Assembly (NCBI RefSeq): GCF_019803445.1
Contig: NZ_CP081844.1
Location: 2,802,501 to 2,866,500 of the forward strand
Source of the DNA: Caenibius sp. WL
Lineage (GTDB): Bacteria > Pseudomonadota > Alphaproteobacteria > Sphingomonadales > Sphingomonadaceae
DNA: 64,000 nucleotides
Direction of reading: 5' to 3'
The notes under the pieces are model-generated. The model was given only the letters and a program-made list of their open reading frames with translations, did no database searches and was not told where the DNA came from. Within the stretch, counting starts at the first letter, position 1. The number at the start of each line of letters is the position of its first letter. This document shows, in pieces, positions 17,968-27,187 of the stretch. Both the position numbers and the translations under genes were made by a program.

Positions 17968-18342
17968 GTGAAGAAGATGCTTGCCGTTATTACGCTCGCT
18001 GCCGTCGCTTTGCCAACGGCTCCCGCCCTTGCTGATCCGCCGCCCTGGGCTCCGGCGCACGGCAAACGCGCCAAAGATCGCGGTCTCTACGACAGCTACG
18101 GGCGCTATTACGAACCGCGGCTAATTTCACGTAGTGATCGTATATGGCGCGGCGATGACGGACGTTACCATTGCCGGCGCAACAACGGTACGACCGGGCT
18201 GATCATCGGCGCTGCCGTCGGAGCACTCGTTGGACGCGAACTCGATGGAGGGCGCGACCGAACCGTCGGTACGATCATCGGCGCCGCGGGCGGCGGTTTG
18301 CTTGGGCGCGCAATCGATCGCGGCGAACTCAAATGCCGCTAA
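17968..18342 (+). CDS. Glycine-zipper 2TM-domain envelope protein
   Basis: 124 residues from a GTG at 17968, with GGGAGAA upstream and a signal peptide (MKKMLAVITLAAVALPTAPALA). The C-terminal half is a typical glycine zipper: TTGLIIGAAVGALVGRELDG and TVGTIIGAAGGGLLGRAID, the second ending in KCR. Such proteins (RcnB/SlyB-like surroundings) sit in the periplasm or outer membrane and are linked to envelope stability; the exact role is unknown. No operon partner is obvious. Confidence 0.8.
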   Translation: MKKMLAVITLAAVALPTAPALADPPPWAPAHGKRAKDRGLYDSYGRYYEPRLISRSDRIWRGDDGRYHCRRNNGTTGLIIGAAVGALVGRELDGGRDRTVGTIIGAAGGGLLGRAIDRGELKCR

Positions 18343-18352
18343 AGCCTGAAAT

Positions 18353-18526
18353 TTAGTTCTTCTGTTCCGCCTCGTGACAATCGAGTCGCCGTCCCGGAAA
18401 ATCGGTTCGCGCCGCAGGCAACATCAGCAATGTTGCTCCCAGAAGGATCGCGCCCAGAAATGCGGCCGGAACTAACCTTGTTGGACGAATATTCCCTCGC
18501 AGCGCGCCCTCTCCCGTTTTGTCCAA
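18353..18526 (-). CDS. Possible small membrane protein (TTG start)
   Basis: 57 codons from TTG at 18526, with GAGAGG about 10 nt upstream. Residues 17-38 form one hydrophobic helix (RLVPAAFLGAILLGATLLML) after a basic N-terminus, and the tail is polar (RRLDCHEAEQKN). The composition looks coding, but the rare start codon and lack of a recognised family keep this tentative. Confidence 0.35.
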   Translation of the reverse strand: MDKTGEGALRGNIRPTRLVPAAFLGAILLGATLLMLPAARTDFPGRRLDCHEAEQKN

Positions 18527-18611
18527 CCATCACGATCGCCTCTCACGGAGGACCTACAGAGCTACTACAGAGCTACTACAAGCACTTTCCTTCATCATGC
18601 ACTCCGTTTAG

Positions 18612-18900
18612 CTATCTTTGGCCTGCATCTGGGCGATAACCAAACGTAGTGCAGAGACTGCGGATCATCTTGTCGAGCCGGACACGTCCTTCAATCAAAT
18701 GGGCCCGTGCGATGATCACGCTGCGCATGCCATGCGCCGCCGAAGATTTGACGTGCACCTGCTCGTAGAAGCCGGTTCGCGCTAACTGTGGGAGGCCGGC
18801 GGCATCGCGAGGGTCGGTCCTGTTCGCTTTCATTGCCTTCGGGCTTTGGTACGCTTGGTGGGCATCAATGCACACCGCAGGGATACCCAGTTCGCAGGTC
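18612..18900 (-). pseudogene. IS110-family transposase fragment
   Basis: Codons on the minus strand read MCIDAHQAYQSPKAMKANRT then DPRDAAGLPQLARTGFYEQV and SAAHGMRSVIIARAHL, matching the region of IS110 transposases (DEDD type) after the first catalytic residues (typical wording: KTDxxDAxxLAxLxRTGWY). Only about 90 residues of some 340 remain and no ends are seen. Confidence 0.75.
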
Positions 18901-19072
18901 TAGACAGATTGCCAGCAACATTTGTCCTGTTTCGATTACTGCCCGCGCGATCGGACGGTATCATCCGAGCAGCCCGGCGATAAACATGCCGCCCGACGAT
19001 TATTGCTTGATCAGCTGCACGCCATTAATTGTTCCTACCTTGCACAATCGTCAAACAGCGTTGGGACGTCCT

Positions 19073-21388
19073 TCAACGAAGATTGATGCTGATCTTCCTA
19101 ATAATCCCTGTAAAGCGGCTGTCGGCTATCGTGTAATCGCCATTTACGGGCGTAATCGTATCGCTGCCGATGTCGAAGCCTTCGGTATGTGACATCCACC
19201 CTTGAACGGTGCGCTCAATCCGGCCACTCCCGACCACCTTGCCATCAATGCTGATCGTCAGGGTTCCGCCAGAGCCTGGCATAGGTTTGTCGGCCTCGAA
19301 GTCGGCACGCACGGTGTGGGTGCCTGCAGGGATGCTCGCTCGCGCCCTAATGGTGAACTGGTCAGAGCCAACTGCATTGTAGTGGAATGTCGGCACGCCG
19401 TCCCTTAGATAGAAGGCGTAGCCGCCAAACCGCCCGCCCTGCGTCACCAGCACTCCGCGCGCATCGTCACCCACCTCGATATTGGCATTAATGGTAAAAG
19501 ACTTGCCGATCGTGTGCGGCGCCGCGTCCTCGTTCAAATGGGTGAGCGGCGCGTTGTAGGTAAAGCTAGTGCGGTTGCCGCCGAGGGTCGGGCGGCCTTC
19601 TGCTCCTTCGGAATAGTCGTGGATCGGCAGGATGTGGTTCACCGCCGCCTCTTTCCAGAACAGGTCCTGCATCTCCTTGAGCTTTGCAGGGTTGCTGGCG
19701 GCCAGATCGTGCGCAGTGGTGAAGTCCTTGTCGAGGTTGAACAGCGTCCATTTGCGGTTTTCAGGTCCGACGGTAAGCTTTCGATCTTGGCCTGCGCCCA
19801 CTTCCCAGGCCATGCGCTTGGGAAGTGTCCCGGCAATCCAACCATCGTGGTAGATGCCGAAGTTTTCCATCATCTCGTAGATTTGGGTGTGGCGCCGCGA
19901 CGGCACCTTCGGTGAAGTGAATGAATACGCCAGGCTGATGCCGTCGATCGGCTGCTGTTTGACGCCATCCACGATATCGGGCGCCTTGACCCCGGCAGCT
20001 TCGAGGATGGTGGGCGCAATATCACTGACATGGGCATATTGGTTTCGGAAAGTGCCTCCGTCCTTGATCCGCGCGGGCCAAGAAACCACCATACCGTTAC
20101 GGACACCGCCTGTCTGCGAGGCGATCTGCTTCCACCACGGATAGGGGCTGTTCATCGCCCAGGCCCACGCCGCAGGAAAATGATTGTAGACGTTCGGGCC
20201 GCCGATGTCGTCGTAATGTGATACGAGCTCGGCGAAAGTTTCCTTGCGACCGGTAATCGAGGACTGCTCGAACGCTAGGCCCTGCAGCCCCCCTTCGGCG
20301 CTGGAGCCGTTGTCGCCTTGGATGAAGATGATCATGGTGTTGTCGTAATGCCCGCTATCGCGAAGAGACTGGATAAGGCGTCCGGTCTCATAATCGGAAT
20401 AGGCGACCGTCGCGGCAAAGGCCTCCATAAGCCGTGCATAAACCTTGCGGTGTTCTGCATCTAGTGAGTCCCATGCTGGCAGCGAGTCCGGGCGAGGTGA
20501 CAACGCCGCGTCCTTCGGGATCAGCCCCATCGCCTTCTGCCGCTCGAACGTCTCTTCGCGCACCTTGTCCCAGCCCTGGTCGAACTTGCCCTTGAACTTA
20601 TCGAGCCACTCCTTGGGCGCGTGATGCGGGGTATGGGCCGCCGCGGGCGCATAATACATGAAGAAGGGCTTGTGCGGAGCGCTGGCACGCTGGCGCTGCA
20701 GCCAGGCGATGGCGCGATTGGCGATGTCGCGCTCGAAGTGATAGCCGGGCTGTGCTGGCTGATTGACCGGTCTCTCGTTCTCCACAAGATTGGGGTTCCA
20801 CAACGACGTGTCGGCGGAAAGAAAGCCATAGAAATACTCAAAGCCGAGGCCTGTCGGCCAGCGATCAAACGGCCCGGCCGGGCTCATTTCCCATTCGGGC
20901 GTGATATGCCCCTTACCCAACATCGCCGTGTTGTAGCCCGCCTTTTTGAGCACTTCAGCCACTGTCGCGGCGCTCTTGGGTATCACACTGGTATAGCCGT
21001 CGTACCCTGTAGGCACATTGGCCACATTGCCCATGTTGACATTGTGCGGCATCCGCCCAGTCAGCAGCGATGCGCGGGTGGGCGAACACAGGGCAGCGGT
21101 ATTGAAGCGGCTGTAGCGCAGGCCCTGCTGTGCCAGCGCGTCGAAAGTGGGCGTCGGGACGGAACCACCGAACGCGCTGGTCACGCCGTAGCCGATATCG
21201 TCCGTCATGATCAGAAGCACGTTAGGGGCACCCTTGGGCGCAGTAGGCTCGCTCGGCCATCGCGGCGCGTGGGTCGTCTCCACCGTCCGACCTACAGTAT
21301 CGGTAGCGATCTGCGCCAGGCCTTGAGAAGAACAGACGAGGGTCGATGTGGCAAGCAGCGCGGCCAATGTCTGCGAGGGCTTGGTCAT
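19073..21388 (-). CDS. Cys-type arylsulfatase
   Basis: 771 residues with a signal peptide. The sulfatase signature CSPTR is at residues 101-105; C101 would be oxidised to formylglycine by a maturase. The N-terminal metal site is NVLLIMTDDIGYG, and the catalytic lysine region is MLGKGHITPEWE. A C-terminal beta-rich domain (IEVGDDARGVLVTQGGRFGG) follows, as in the large arylsulfatases of Sphingomonadales. The gene lies 71 nt behind a TonB receptor on the same strand with a terminator-like hairpin between. The formylglycine enzyme gene nearby (24999-25408) is broken. Confidence 0.92.
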   Translation of the reverse strand: MTKPSQTLAALLATSTLVCSSQGLAQIATDTVGRTVETTHAPRWPSEPTAPKGAPNVLLIMTDDIGYGVTSAFGGSVPTPTFDALAQQGLRYSRFNTAALCSPTRASLLTGRMPHNVNMGNVANVPTGYDGYTSVIPKSAATVAEVLKKAGYNTAMLGKGHITPEWEMSPAGPFDRWPTGLGFEYFYGFLSADTSLWNPNLVENERPVNQPAQPGYHFERDIANRAIAWLQRQRASAPHKPFFMYYAPAAAHTPHHAPKEWLDKFKGKFDQGWDKVREETFERQKAMGLIPKDAALSPRPDSLPAWDSLDAEHRKVYARLMEAFAATVAYSDYETGRLIQSLRDSGHYDNTMIIFIQGDNGSSAEGGLQGLAFEQSSITGRKETFAELVSHYDDIGGPNVYNHFPAAWAWAMNSPYPWWKQIASQTGGVRNGMVVSWPARIKDGGTFRNQYAHVSDIAPTILEAAGVKAPDIVDGVKQQPIDGISLAYSFTSPKVPSRRHTQIYEMMENFGIYHDGWIAGTLPKRMAWEVGAGQDRKLTVGPENRKWTLFNLDKDFTTAHDLAASNPAKLKEMQDLFWKEAAVNHILPIHDYSEGAEGRPTLGGNRTSFTYNAPLTHLNEDAAPHTIGKSFTINANIEVGDDARGVLVTQGGRFGGYAFYLRDGVPTFHYNAVGSDQFTIRARASIPAGTHTVRADFEADKPMPGSGGTLTISIDGKVVGSGRIERTVQGWMSHTEGFDIGSDTITPVNGDYTIADSRFTGIIRKISINLR

Positions 21389-21402
21389 GATGCTATCCTT
21401 GA

Positions 21403-21436
21403 GAAAAAGGTGGGTCTGCGCTTAGGACGCAGACCC
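21403..21436 (-). terminator. Intrinsic terminator between TonB receptor and sulfatase
   Basis: On the minus strand GGGTCTGCG, a 7-nt loop and CGCAGACCC form a perfect 9-bp stem followed by ACC and TTTTTCTC. It starts 24 nt after the receptor stop codon and ends 15 nt before the sulfatase start, so it should reduce read-through into the sulfatase. Confidence 0.7.
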
Positions 21437-21459
21437 TAAAGGGAGGTTCTTGAAAAATA

Positions 21460-23976
21460 TCAGTACCGGAAGGTTACCTGCGCTTGCAGGGTGCGCGGGA
21501 TGCTGGCGTAACCGGTCTGGTCAGCGACTATCCCGATGTTTGTGCCGGTGCCCGAGCCGGTGTTCGGCGTATCGACACCACCGATCGCATACCAGCGGTT
21601 GGTCAGGTTCTTGCCGATCACCTGGAACTGCCAATGTTCGTCCGCCGTTGTGAAGGACAAGGAGGCATCGAGGGAGACGTAGCGATTCTGCCGGGTGTAA
21701 GGGTTACCGAACGCTGTCGCGAGGTAGCTGCCGCTGTATCGTGCATCGACACCAAAGTTGAACTTCGCGCCGTTTTCTAGAAGCGCTTCATAGGAGACGC
21801 CAAGATTGCCAGTCCAGTCCGGGGCGTTCGCAGTCGGCAGCCCCTTCAGGTTCTGGCGATTGGCCGCGGCGTCGGTCACCGGGTTGAATGGGCGGGAGGC
21901 GTCGGTTGCGGAAACGTAGACAAGATTACACCCCTGCGATCTGGTCTGGCCCGCCCAGCAGGGCGCACCGGGAGCATCACCATAACGGGCATGGTTGTAG
22001 TTCACGCTGCCATGCAGATCGAACCCGGGCAGCGCGCGTGGCGCAAACTGGAATTCCAGCTCAACGCCTTTGGTCCGAGCCGAGCCTGCGTTGATGGTGG
22101 TAAAGGCGAATGTGTCTGAGCGGAAGAAGTCCAACTGCAGATTGCTGTATTTGAAGTTATAGCCGGTAAGGTTCAGGCGCAGCTGGCGATCGAACAGCAT
22201 CGTCTTGATGCCGGCTTCGAAGCCCCGTGCCTTTTCCGGACCGAACTCGAAGTCGGACAAAGTGGCCGAGCGGCTGTAGATGCCGGAATTGGAAAAGCCG
22301 CCGGATTTGTATGCTGTCTTGTATGCCCCGTAGACGGTGACATCCTGAATCGGCTTCCAGGTGACGGTGGCCTCGGGCGACCAGTCCTCAAAGCTCTGGT
22401 TCGAACGCAATGTCACGCCCGGCAGGAAGATGCCCTGCTCAACGCGGATGGGGTGCGAATACGGTTCGATGAAATAGCTGTTCTTACGTTCCGAGGTATA
22501 TCGGACACCACCTGCGATTTCGATGTTGGCGATCGGTCGCACAATAAGCTGTCCGAACAGCGCAAAAGTCCGCCCCTTAGTCTGCGAGTCCTTCTGGTTC
22601 GCAAGGTAGCGGCGATAAGCAGGAGTCGCCTGACTATTCTCGAGGCCGCCCGAGACAGTCCAAGCGTCATAGTCGCGCTTGGTGGACTGATAGTATCCCC
22701 CCAGCATCGCGTCCCAGAAACTGCCAGTGCTCGTCTGAGCCCTCACTTCCTGCGAAAACGCGTGGAAGCTGGAATCCTCGGTCGCAAAAACGCCGGGTGC
22801 GCCGGCACGGGAAACGCCGTCAGCGTCGAACTGGAAGGTGTTACGATTCCAGTTGTAGTTAGTGACCGAGGAGATCGTCAAATCCTTCAGCGTCCATGCG
22901 AGGCCGAGGTTGATCGCCCAGGACTTGTACTGGTTGCCCTGGTGGCCATCCGCATTGGCGAAAGGCTGCGTCGCGGCGATGTCGATCGGGGTGCGATTGG
23001 CCGAAGACTCGAAGCGTCGGCGGCAAGGGATCGCCGGGTTGGCCGCGAGTGCACCTGTCGGACAGTAATAGACAACTGCACCTGCGGAAGGATTGTTATT
23101 GTCGTTGATCCCGTAGTTGGCCTTGAGCGTCGCGGTCAGCGTGTCGGTCGGCTCCCATTTTAGAGTGGCGCGGATGTAGGCTTCCTTTGCACGGCCATCG
23201 CCTGCGGGTCCCGAGGTATGGATCGTCGTGCCCCCCGGCACCGCCGTAGAGGTGCGGTCAATCGTCGGATAAGGCTGGGGGGTACCTAATTGCCGGTAAT
23301 ATCCGTCGAACTGCTTGCTCGCGCGCCCTGCTATGCGGATACCGAGGGTTTCGCTGAGCGGGGTGGATACGATCGCTTCCCCATAGACCTGCTTGGCGGC
23401 AAATTCGTAACCTGCACGGCCGACCACTTCCAGCTTGTCGCCGGGGTCGGCAGTGGTGATCGAGACGACGCCCGCTGTCGCGTTCTTGCCAAAGAACAGC
23501 GCCTGCGGGCCTTTGAGAATTTCCAGGCGGCCAAGGTCAAAGAAGCCTTCGTTGATCGTGCGCCCTTGCCCGTAGTAGGCGCCATCCACGATAACCGCAA
23601 CGGATTGCTCCAGCCCGATGGAGGTGGTGTTCGAGCCGATGCCGCGAAGCACCAGCGTTGCACCCGAACCCGACGGCGTGCGGCCAATCGAGAATGACGG
23701 AGTGGTCGCGGCCACGCGCTCCAGATTCGAAAGATCGTACTGCTGTATCCGCTCGGCGCTAAGGGCAACGACAGACACAGGTACATTCTGTGTCGTTTCC
23801 TGCCGCTTGCGGGCAGTGACTATGATGTCGTTGATGCCCCCTTCCTGCGCGCCCTCCTGCGCAAGCGCTACGGGCGCCTGCCCCAGCGCACCCCCCATGG
23901 AAGCGCATAACAGAGTCGCTCGCAATACAGCGCTACGGCGAGAGGGCATGGCCCGGTACTCACGAGTCATCGGCAT
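21460..23976 (-). CDS. TonB-dependent receptor of the sulfatase locus
   Basis: 838 residues: signal peptide, TonB box region (INDIIVTARKRQETTQNVPV), plug domain with VDGAYYGQGRTINEGFFDLG and LEILKGPQALFFGKNATAGV, and a barrel ending VTFRY. ATG 23976 and ATG 23970 are both possible; GGGAGAAA lies just upstream. It faces a TetR gene across an intergenic region holding a 69-nt palindrome. Pairing with a sulfatase suggests uptake of a sulfated compound, by inference. Confidence 0.9.
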   Translation of the reverse strand: MPMTREYRAMPSRRSAVLRATLLCASMGGALGQAPVALAQEGAQEGGINDIIVTARKRQETTQNVPVSVVALSAERIQQYDLSNLERVAATTPSFSIGRTPSGSGATLVLRGIGSNTTSIGLEQSVAVIVDGAYYGQGRTINEGFFDLGRLEILKGPQALFFGKNATAGVVSITTADPGDKLEVVGRAGYEFAAKQVYGEAIVSTPLSETLGIRIAGRASKQFDGYYRQLGTPQPYPTIDRTSTAVPGGTTIHTSGPAGDGRAKEAYIRATLKWEPTDTLTATLKANYGINDNNNPSAGAVVYYCPTGALAANPAIPCRRRFESSANRTPIDIAATQPFANADGHQGNQYKSWAINLGLAWTLKDLTISSVTNYNWNRNTFQFDADGVSRAGAPGVFATEDSSFHAFSQEVRAQTSTGSFWDAMLGGYYQSTKRDYDAWTVSGGLENSQATPAYRRYLANQKDSQTKGRTFALFGQLIVRPIANIEIAGGVRYTSERKNSYFIEPYSHPIRVEQGIFLPGVTLRSNQSFEDWSPEATVTWKPIQDVTVYGAYKTAYKSGGFSNSGIYSRSATLSDFEFGPEKARGFEAGIKTMLFDRQLRLNLTGYNFKYSNLQLDFFRSDTFAFTTINAGSARTKGVELEFQFAPRALPGFDLHGSVNYNHARYGDAPGAPCWAGQTRSQGCNLVYVSATDASRPFNPVTDAAANRQNLKGLPTANAPDWTGNLGVSYEALLENGAKFNFGVDARYSGSYLATAFGNPYTRQNRYVSLDASLSFTTADEHWQFQVIGKNLTNRWYAIGGVDTPNTGSGTGTNIGIVADQTGYASIPRTLQAQVTFRY

Positions 23977-24010
23977 TTTCTCCCATGTTTTTCTTGTGGA
24001 CCGCCCCGTT

Positions 24011-24079
24011 GCGCGGCCTGATAATTAAAACATATGCGTTATTCTCTCAAACGCACCTGTTTTAATTATCAGGCCGCGC
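24011..24079. promoter_or_regulatory. 69-nt palindrome in a divergent promoter region
   Basis: Perfect 22-nt inverted arms (24011-24032 and 24058-24079, each containing CCTGATAATTAAAAC or its complement) enclose a second inverted pair, TGCGTT (24035-24040) and AACGCA (24050-24055), around a 9-nt loop. It lies midway between the TonB receptor start and the TetR start. It may be an operator shared by both, or a small palindromic mobile element. Confidence 0.8.
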
Positions 24080-24120
24080 CGGACATCCTGATCGCGTAAA
24101 TGCACTGCAAGGGAGTACCC

Positions 24121-24816
24121 ATGCTGCGCCAACTGGAATTTGCGCGGAGTTCGTGTAGGAAACGGGAGGTGACACAGTCCCCCTCCCAGTTTGCCGACGA
24201 CGCGAAGATCCGCATCATCGCCGCTGCCGAATCTCTTTACGCCGCACGATCAATCGAGAGCGTGTCCTTTCGCGAGATTGCGCAGGCTGCAGGCAATCGC
24301 AACACCAATGCCGTGCAATACCATTTCGGCAACCGCGAGACCTTGGTGCAGGCGATCTTCGCCTGGCGCGTGTGGCAGATGGAGGAGGTACGCGGCGCTG
24401 CCCTCGACAAGGCGGAGCGCGAAGGGCGGGAGCTCGACCTGCCACTGCTCTTCCGCATCCTGTGTGAACCTCTGCTCGACCTGGTCGATGCAGAAGGCCG
24501 CCACACTTACGCAGCTTTCATGAGCCGATACCTGATGCTGCAGCGCCCGGCCGGCGTTCCCCATCCGGGCGACAACCGACCGGACCTCAATCACAATCTG
24601 CGACGCATCCTCAACCGCATCAACAGCATCGTCGGAACGGAAGACCTTTATCTGGGGGATTATCGCATCGCGCTGGGCTATCTCGTCGTCACCAACATGC
24701 TGGTCCTGTCCGACAACGAGGGGCTGTCGAAGCGCGATCCGGAACGGTTCCGTCGCCGCTTTGAGGTAGCTCTCGACATGGGCGTAGCAGCAGTTGCAAG
24801 GAGCTGTGGCCGCTAG
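24121..24816 (+). CDS. TetR-family regulator
   Basis: 231 residues with an N-terminal HTH at about residues 20-70 (AKIRIIAAAESLYAARSIES, then SFREIAQAAGNRNTNAVQYH and a FGNRETLVQAIF helix). The QYHFGNR wording is typical of TetR proteins. ATG 24121 is chosen because AAGGGAG stands 5 nt upstream; ATG 24100 has no site. It is divergent from the TonB receptor/sulfatase unit and very likely controls it, possibly through the palindrome at 24011-24079. Confidence 0.85.
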   Translation: MLRQLEFARSSCRKREVTQSPSQFADDAKIRIIAAAESLYAARSIESVSFREIAQAAGNRNTNAVQYHFGNRETLVQAIFAWRVWQMEEVRGAALDKAEREGRELDLPLLFRILCEPLLDLVDAEGRHTYAAFMSRYLMLQRPAGVPHPGDNRPDLNHNLRRILNRINSIVGTEDLYLGDYRIALGYLVVTNMLVLSDNEGLSKRDPERFRRRFEVALDMGVAAVARSCGR

Positions 24817-24998
24817 AGCAAGCCCGTAATACCAACTAAGAAAGATTCATTGGCTATCATTTTGGCACTCAAATTAACAGGAGCCATACCCCGTAGACGA
24901 TGATCTTCGATTACGAAGGCCTCATGCAGAGAGTACGAGATGGCGTAGCACCCGCGTCGATGAGCTCCGAGGGTGAAAGATGAGGCAGGAATCTGCAC

Positions 24999-25408
24999 AT
25001 GACTGACATCACAGAGCCTGCAGGGATGATCTACCTTGCTGCTGGTATTTTCTCCATGCGTTCCGATCGTTTCTATCGGGCAAAGCGCCGGGCCGCAAAG
25101 TTCAGGTCGATCCTTTCTGGATCGACGAAACGCCTGTCATCAGCCGGGAGTTCGCTCACTTCGTCGCGGAGACTGGCTATGTGACGGTGGCCGAAATCGC
25201 CCCCGATACCAAGGACTATCTCGATATGCTTGAAGGTATGGACCGACCGGGAGCACTTGTGTTCAAAAGACCCCAGCCCTGTCGACCTGAGCCAGCCGAC
25301 AAACTGGTGGCAGTTCGCAATCGGCGCAGACTGGTGCAACCCCTTGGGCGACGGCAGCGATCTCGATCTACTGGATTAGTGGGATCACCCGTCGTCTATG
25401 TCGCCTAA
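24999..25408 (+). pseudogene. Formylglycine-generating enzyme (sulfatase maturase), decayed
   Basis: Joining three frames gives the N-terminal third of a FGE-sulfatase protein: MTDITEPAGMIYLAAGIFSM and RSDRFY; then, after a shift near 25090, KVQVDPFWIDETPVISREFA with FVAETGYVTVAEIAPDTKDY; then, after a shift near 25280, VDLSQPTNWWQFAIGADWCN and PLGDGSDLDLLD before a TAG. HPVVYVA-like codons follow in yet another frame (SPVVYVA at about 25390). The catalytic cysteine half is absent. Functional FGE activates Cys-type sulfatases such as the one encoded at 19073-21388, so this was probably its partner. Confidence 0.75.
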
Positions 25409-25796
25409 TCTCGCTGACTAACGGCATGCTGTCCATGATGCGAATGTATGCTGGTTTCGCCAACATAGCGGTCATTCTGTGGCTTAGATTAGTCCACCGA
25501 TACCTGCCGTACATTCATAGCATGTGAATGGCGTGAACTGGGCCGGTGGCGGACTGGCAGCTTAGGGACGTCAAACCCGATAAGCGGACGCTCCTTTTTG
25601 GAGCCTGGAAGCCCTCAAGTCGAAGGGTGGGTACCGGGGGTAATGCGTGACGGCGATACAAAGGCACTTGTGCTTTAGTTATCAGCGATCGAATAAGAAG
25701 GCCCGGGCGCTTCAGCATCTAGAGCGCGTACCGGAAGGCATGCAAGTTTTCTTACAAAATAGAGATCTTGAAATCGAGGGCGGTGACAGGCTGTGG
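25409..25796. other. Intergenic stretch without recognised content
   Basis: About 390 bp between the FGE remnant and the IS5 element. No reading frame with a supported start, no RNA gene and no clear repeat was seen. It is probably further decayed sequence. Confidence 0.5.
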
Positions 25797-26585
25797 AGCG
25801 TTGGGCTAGGCCGTAGACTCATAAGCCCGCAACCACAGCCGCATTGAGGCGAGTTGGACCATGGCGAGGAAGTTTTCGGCCAGCTTGTCGTAGCGGGTAG
25901 CAACCCGGCGGAAGTGCTTCAGCTTGGAGAAGAAGCGTTCGATGAGGTTCCGCTCGCGATAGAGCCAAGTGCTGAAATACGGTTTTGATCGGCGGTTGGA
26001 CTTGGGCGGGATATTGGCGAACGCGCCCCTTTCGCGGAGAGACGCCCGGATGCGGTCGGCATCATATGCCTTATCGGCCATCACTATCGTTCCGGCACCA
26101 ACATGGTCGAGCAAACCGTCAGCAGCTTGGCCGTCATGGCTTTGCCCAGCGGTCAGGCTCAGTCGGATCGGGAGACCTTGCCCATCGACGACCGCGTGGA
26201 TTTTGGTTGAAAGTCCGCCTCGGGAACGACCGAGACAATGATCTCGATCCCCCTTTTTGCGGTCGCGGCCTGTTGGTGCGCGCGAACCGAAGTGCTGTCG
26301 ATCATCTGGATTTCGCCATCGTGAGCGACGGTGATGGCATCCATCATCCGATCCCACACACCCGCTTTTCGCCATCGCACGAAGCGGTTGTAGCAGGTGG
26401 TGCGCGGACCATAGCGTTCGGGAAGGTCGCGCCAAGGAACACCAGAGCGCAGCACCCAGAAGATGCCGTTCAAGACGCGGCGGTCATCGACACGTGGAAC
26501 GCCTCTTGGTTTGTTGGGCAAAAGTGGCTCGATCACGCGCCACTCGAAATCGGTTAGGTCATATCGGCTCATGCCAATGCTGAAT
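25797..26585 (-). mobile_element. IS5-family (IS427-type) element
   Basis: About 790 bp carrying a two-frame transposase. Imperfect terminal repeats can be proposed: GAGCGTTGGGCT at the left and the complement of AGCATTGGCAT at the right. Exact ends and target duplication are uncertain. Confidence 0.75.
25806..26572 (-). CDS. IS5-family transposase, two overlapping frames
   Basis: Frame A (26572 to 26159) holds the DUF4096-like N-terminus (MSRYDLTDFEWRVIEPLLPN) and the first catalytic D in QMIDSTSVRAHQQA. Frame B (to 25806) continues with RGGLSTKIHAVVDGQGLPIR, the second D in MADKAYDADRIR and the catalytic E in YRERNLIERFFSKLKHFRRV. The frames meet at a slippery AAAAAGGGGG (minus strand; 26249-26258), the usual programmed frameshift of this group, so the element may be functional. 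Confidence 0.85.
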
Positions 26586-26621
26586 CAGACATCGACCGGC
26601 AGTGAAAGCGATTTGCGTACC

Positions 26622-26810
26622 TCAGTCAGAATGATGCTTTGCGCGATACCGCTCCAGCCAGTGGATGCGGCTTTCGAACGACTTGCAGAGTTGGCTTGTC
26701 GGCGCAATTTTCAGACGCGTCCGGTAGCGGTCAATCCCCTCATCCAGTTCGACCAGGCTCAGCTTGGCCAAACCTTCCTCATGATCGATGACGCCGCTGC
26801 GCTTGCCCAT
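26622..26810 (-). CDS. Small conserved-looking hypothetical protein
   Basis: 62 residues (MGKRSGVIDHEEGLAKLSLV, ELDEGIDRYRTRLKIAPTSQ, LCKSFESRIHWLERYRAKHH). It reads as two charged helices with an HWLER end. Similar short proteins occur on alphaproteobacterial accessory DNA, but no function is known. An upstream in-frame ATG exists at 26846. It lies between the IS5 and IS3 elements. Confidence 0.4.
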   Translation of the reverse strand: MGKRSGVIDHEEGLAKLSLVELDEGIDRYRTRLKIAPTSQLCKSFESRIHWLERYRAKHHSD

Positions 26811-26905
26811 GCGTTTAGAGCTAAAGGGATGCCCACGCCCGCGCAACTTTTATGGGTTCACGACCTAGTATTTCCGGCGGATTTTCTTTTTGAGGAGGTA
26901 CGTCG

Positions 26906-27187
26906 ATGAAGCGGAAGCGGTTTTCTACGGAGCAGATCGTAGCGGTGTTGAAGCAGGCAGAATTGGGCTTGCCGGTGGCGGATCTGATCCGCCAGGTGGG
27001 GATCACCGAGCAGACATTTTACCGCTGGAAGCGGCAGTATGGGGGGCTGGAATCGGATCAGGTCCGCGAACTCAAACAGGTCGTTGAGGAAAATGCGCGC
27101 CTGAAGAAGCTGGTTGCAGAGCTGAGCCTCGATAAGGCGGTGCTGCAGGACGTTCTGTCAAAAAAGTTTCCCGGCCGGCGCTCATGA
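26906..27187 (+). CDS. IS3-family transposase OrfA
   Basis: 93 residues: HTH region (MKRKRFSTEQIVAVLKQAEL, then VADLIRQVGITEQTFYRWKR) followed by a leucine-zipper helix (LKQVVEENARLKKLVAELSL, DKAVLQDVL). GAGGAGG precedes the ATG. It overlaps OrfB by 4 nt (ATGA). Confidence 0.92.
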   Translation: MKRKRFSTEQIVAVLKQAELGLPVADLIRQVGITEQTFYRWKRQYGGLESDQVRELKQVVEENARLKKLVAELSLDKAVLQDVLSKKFPGRRS

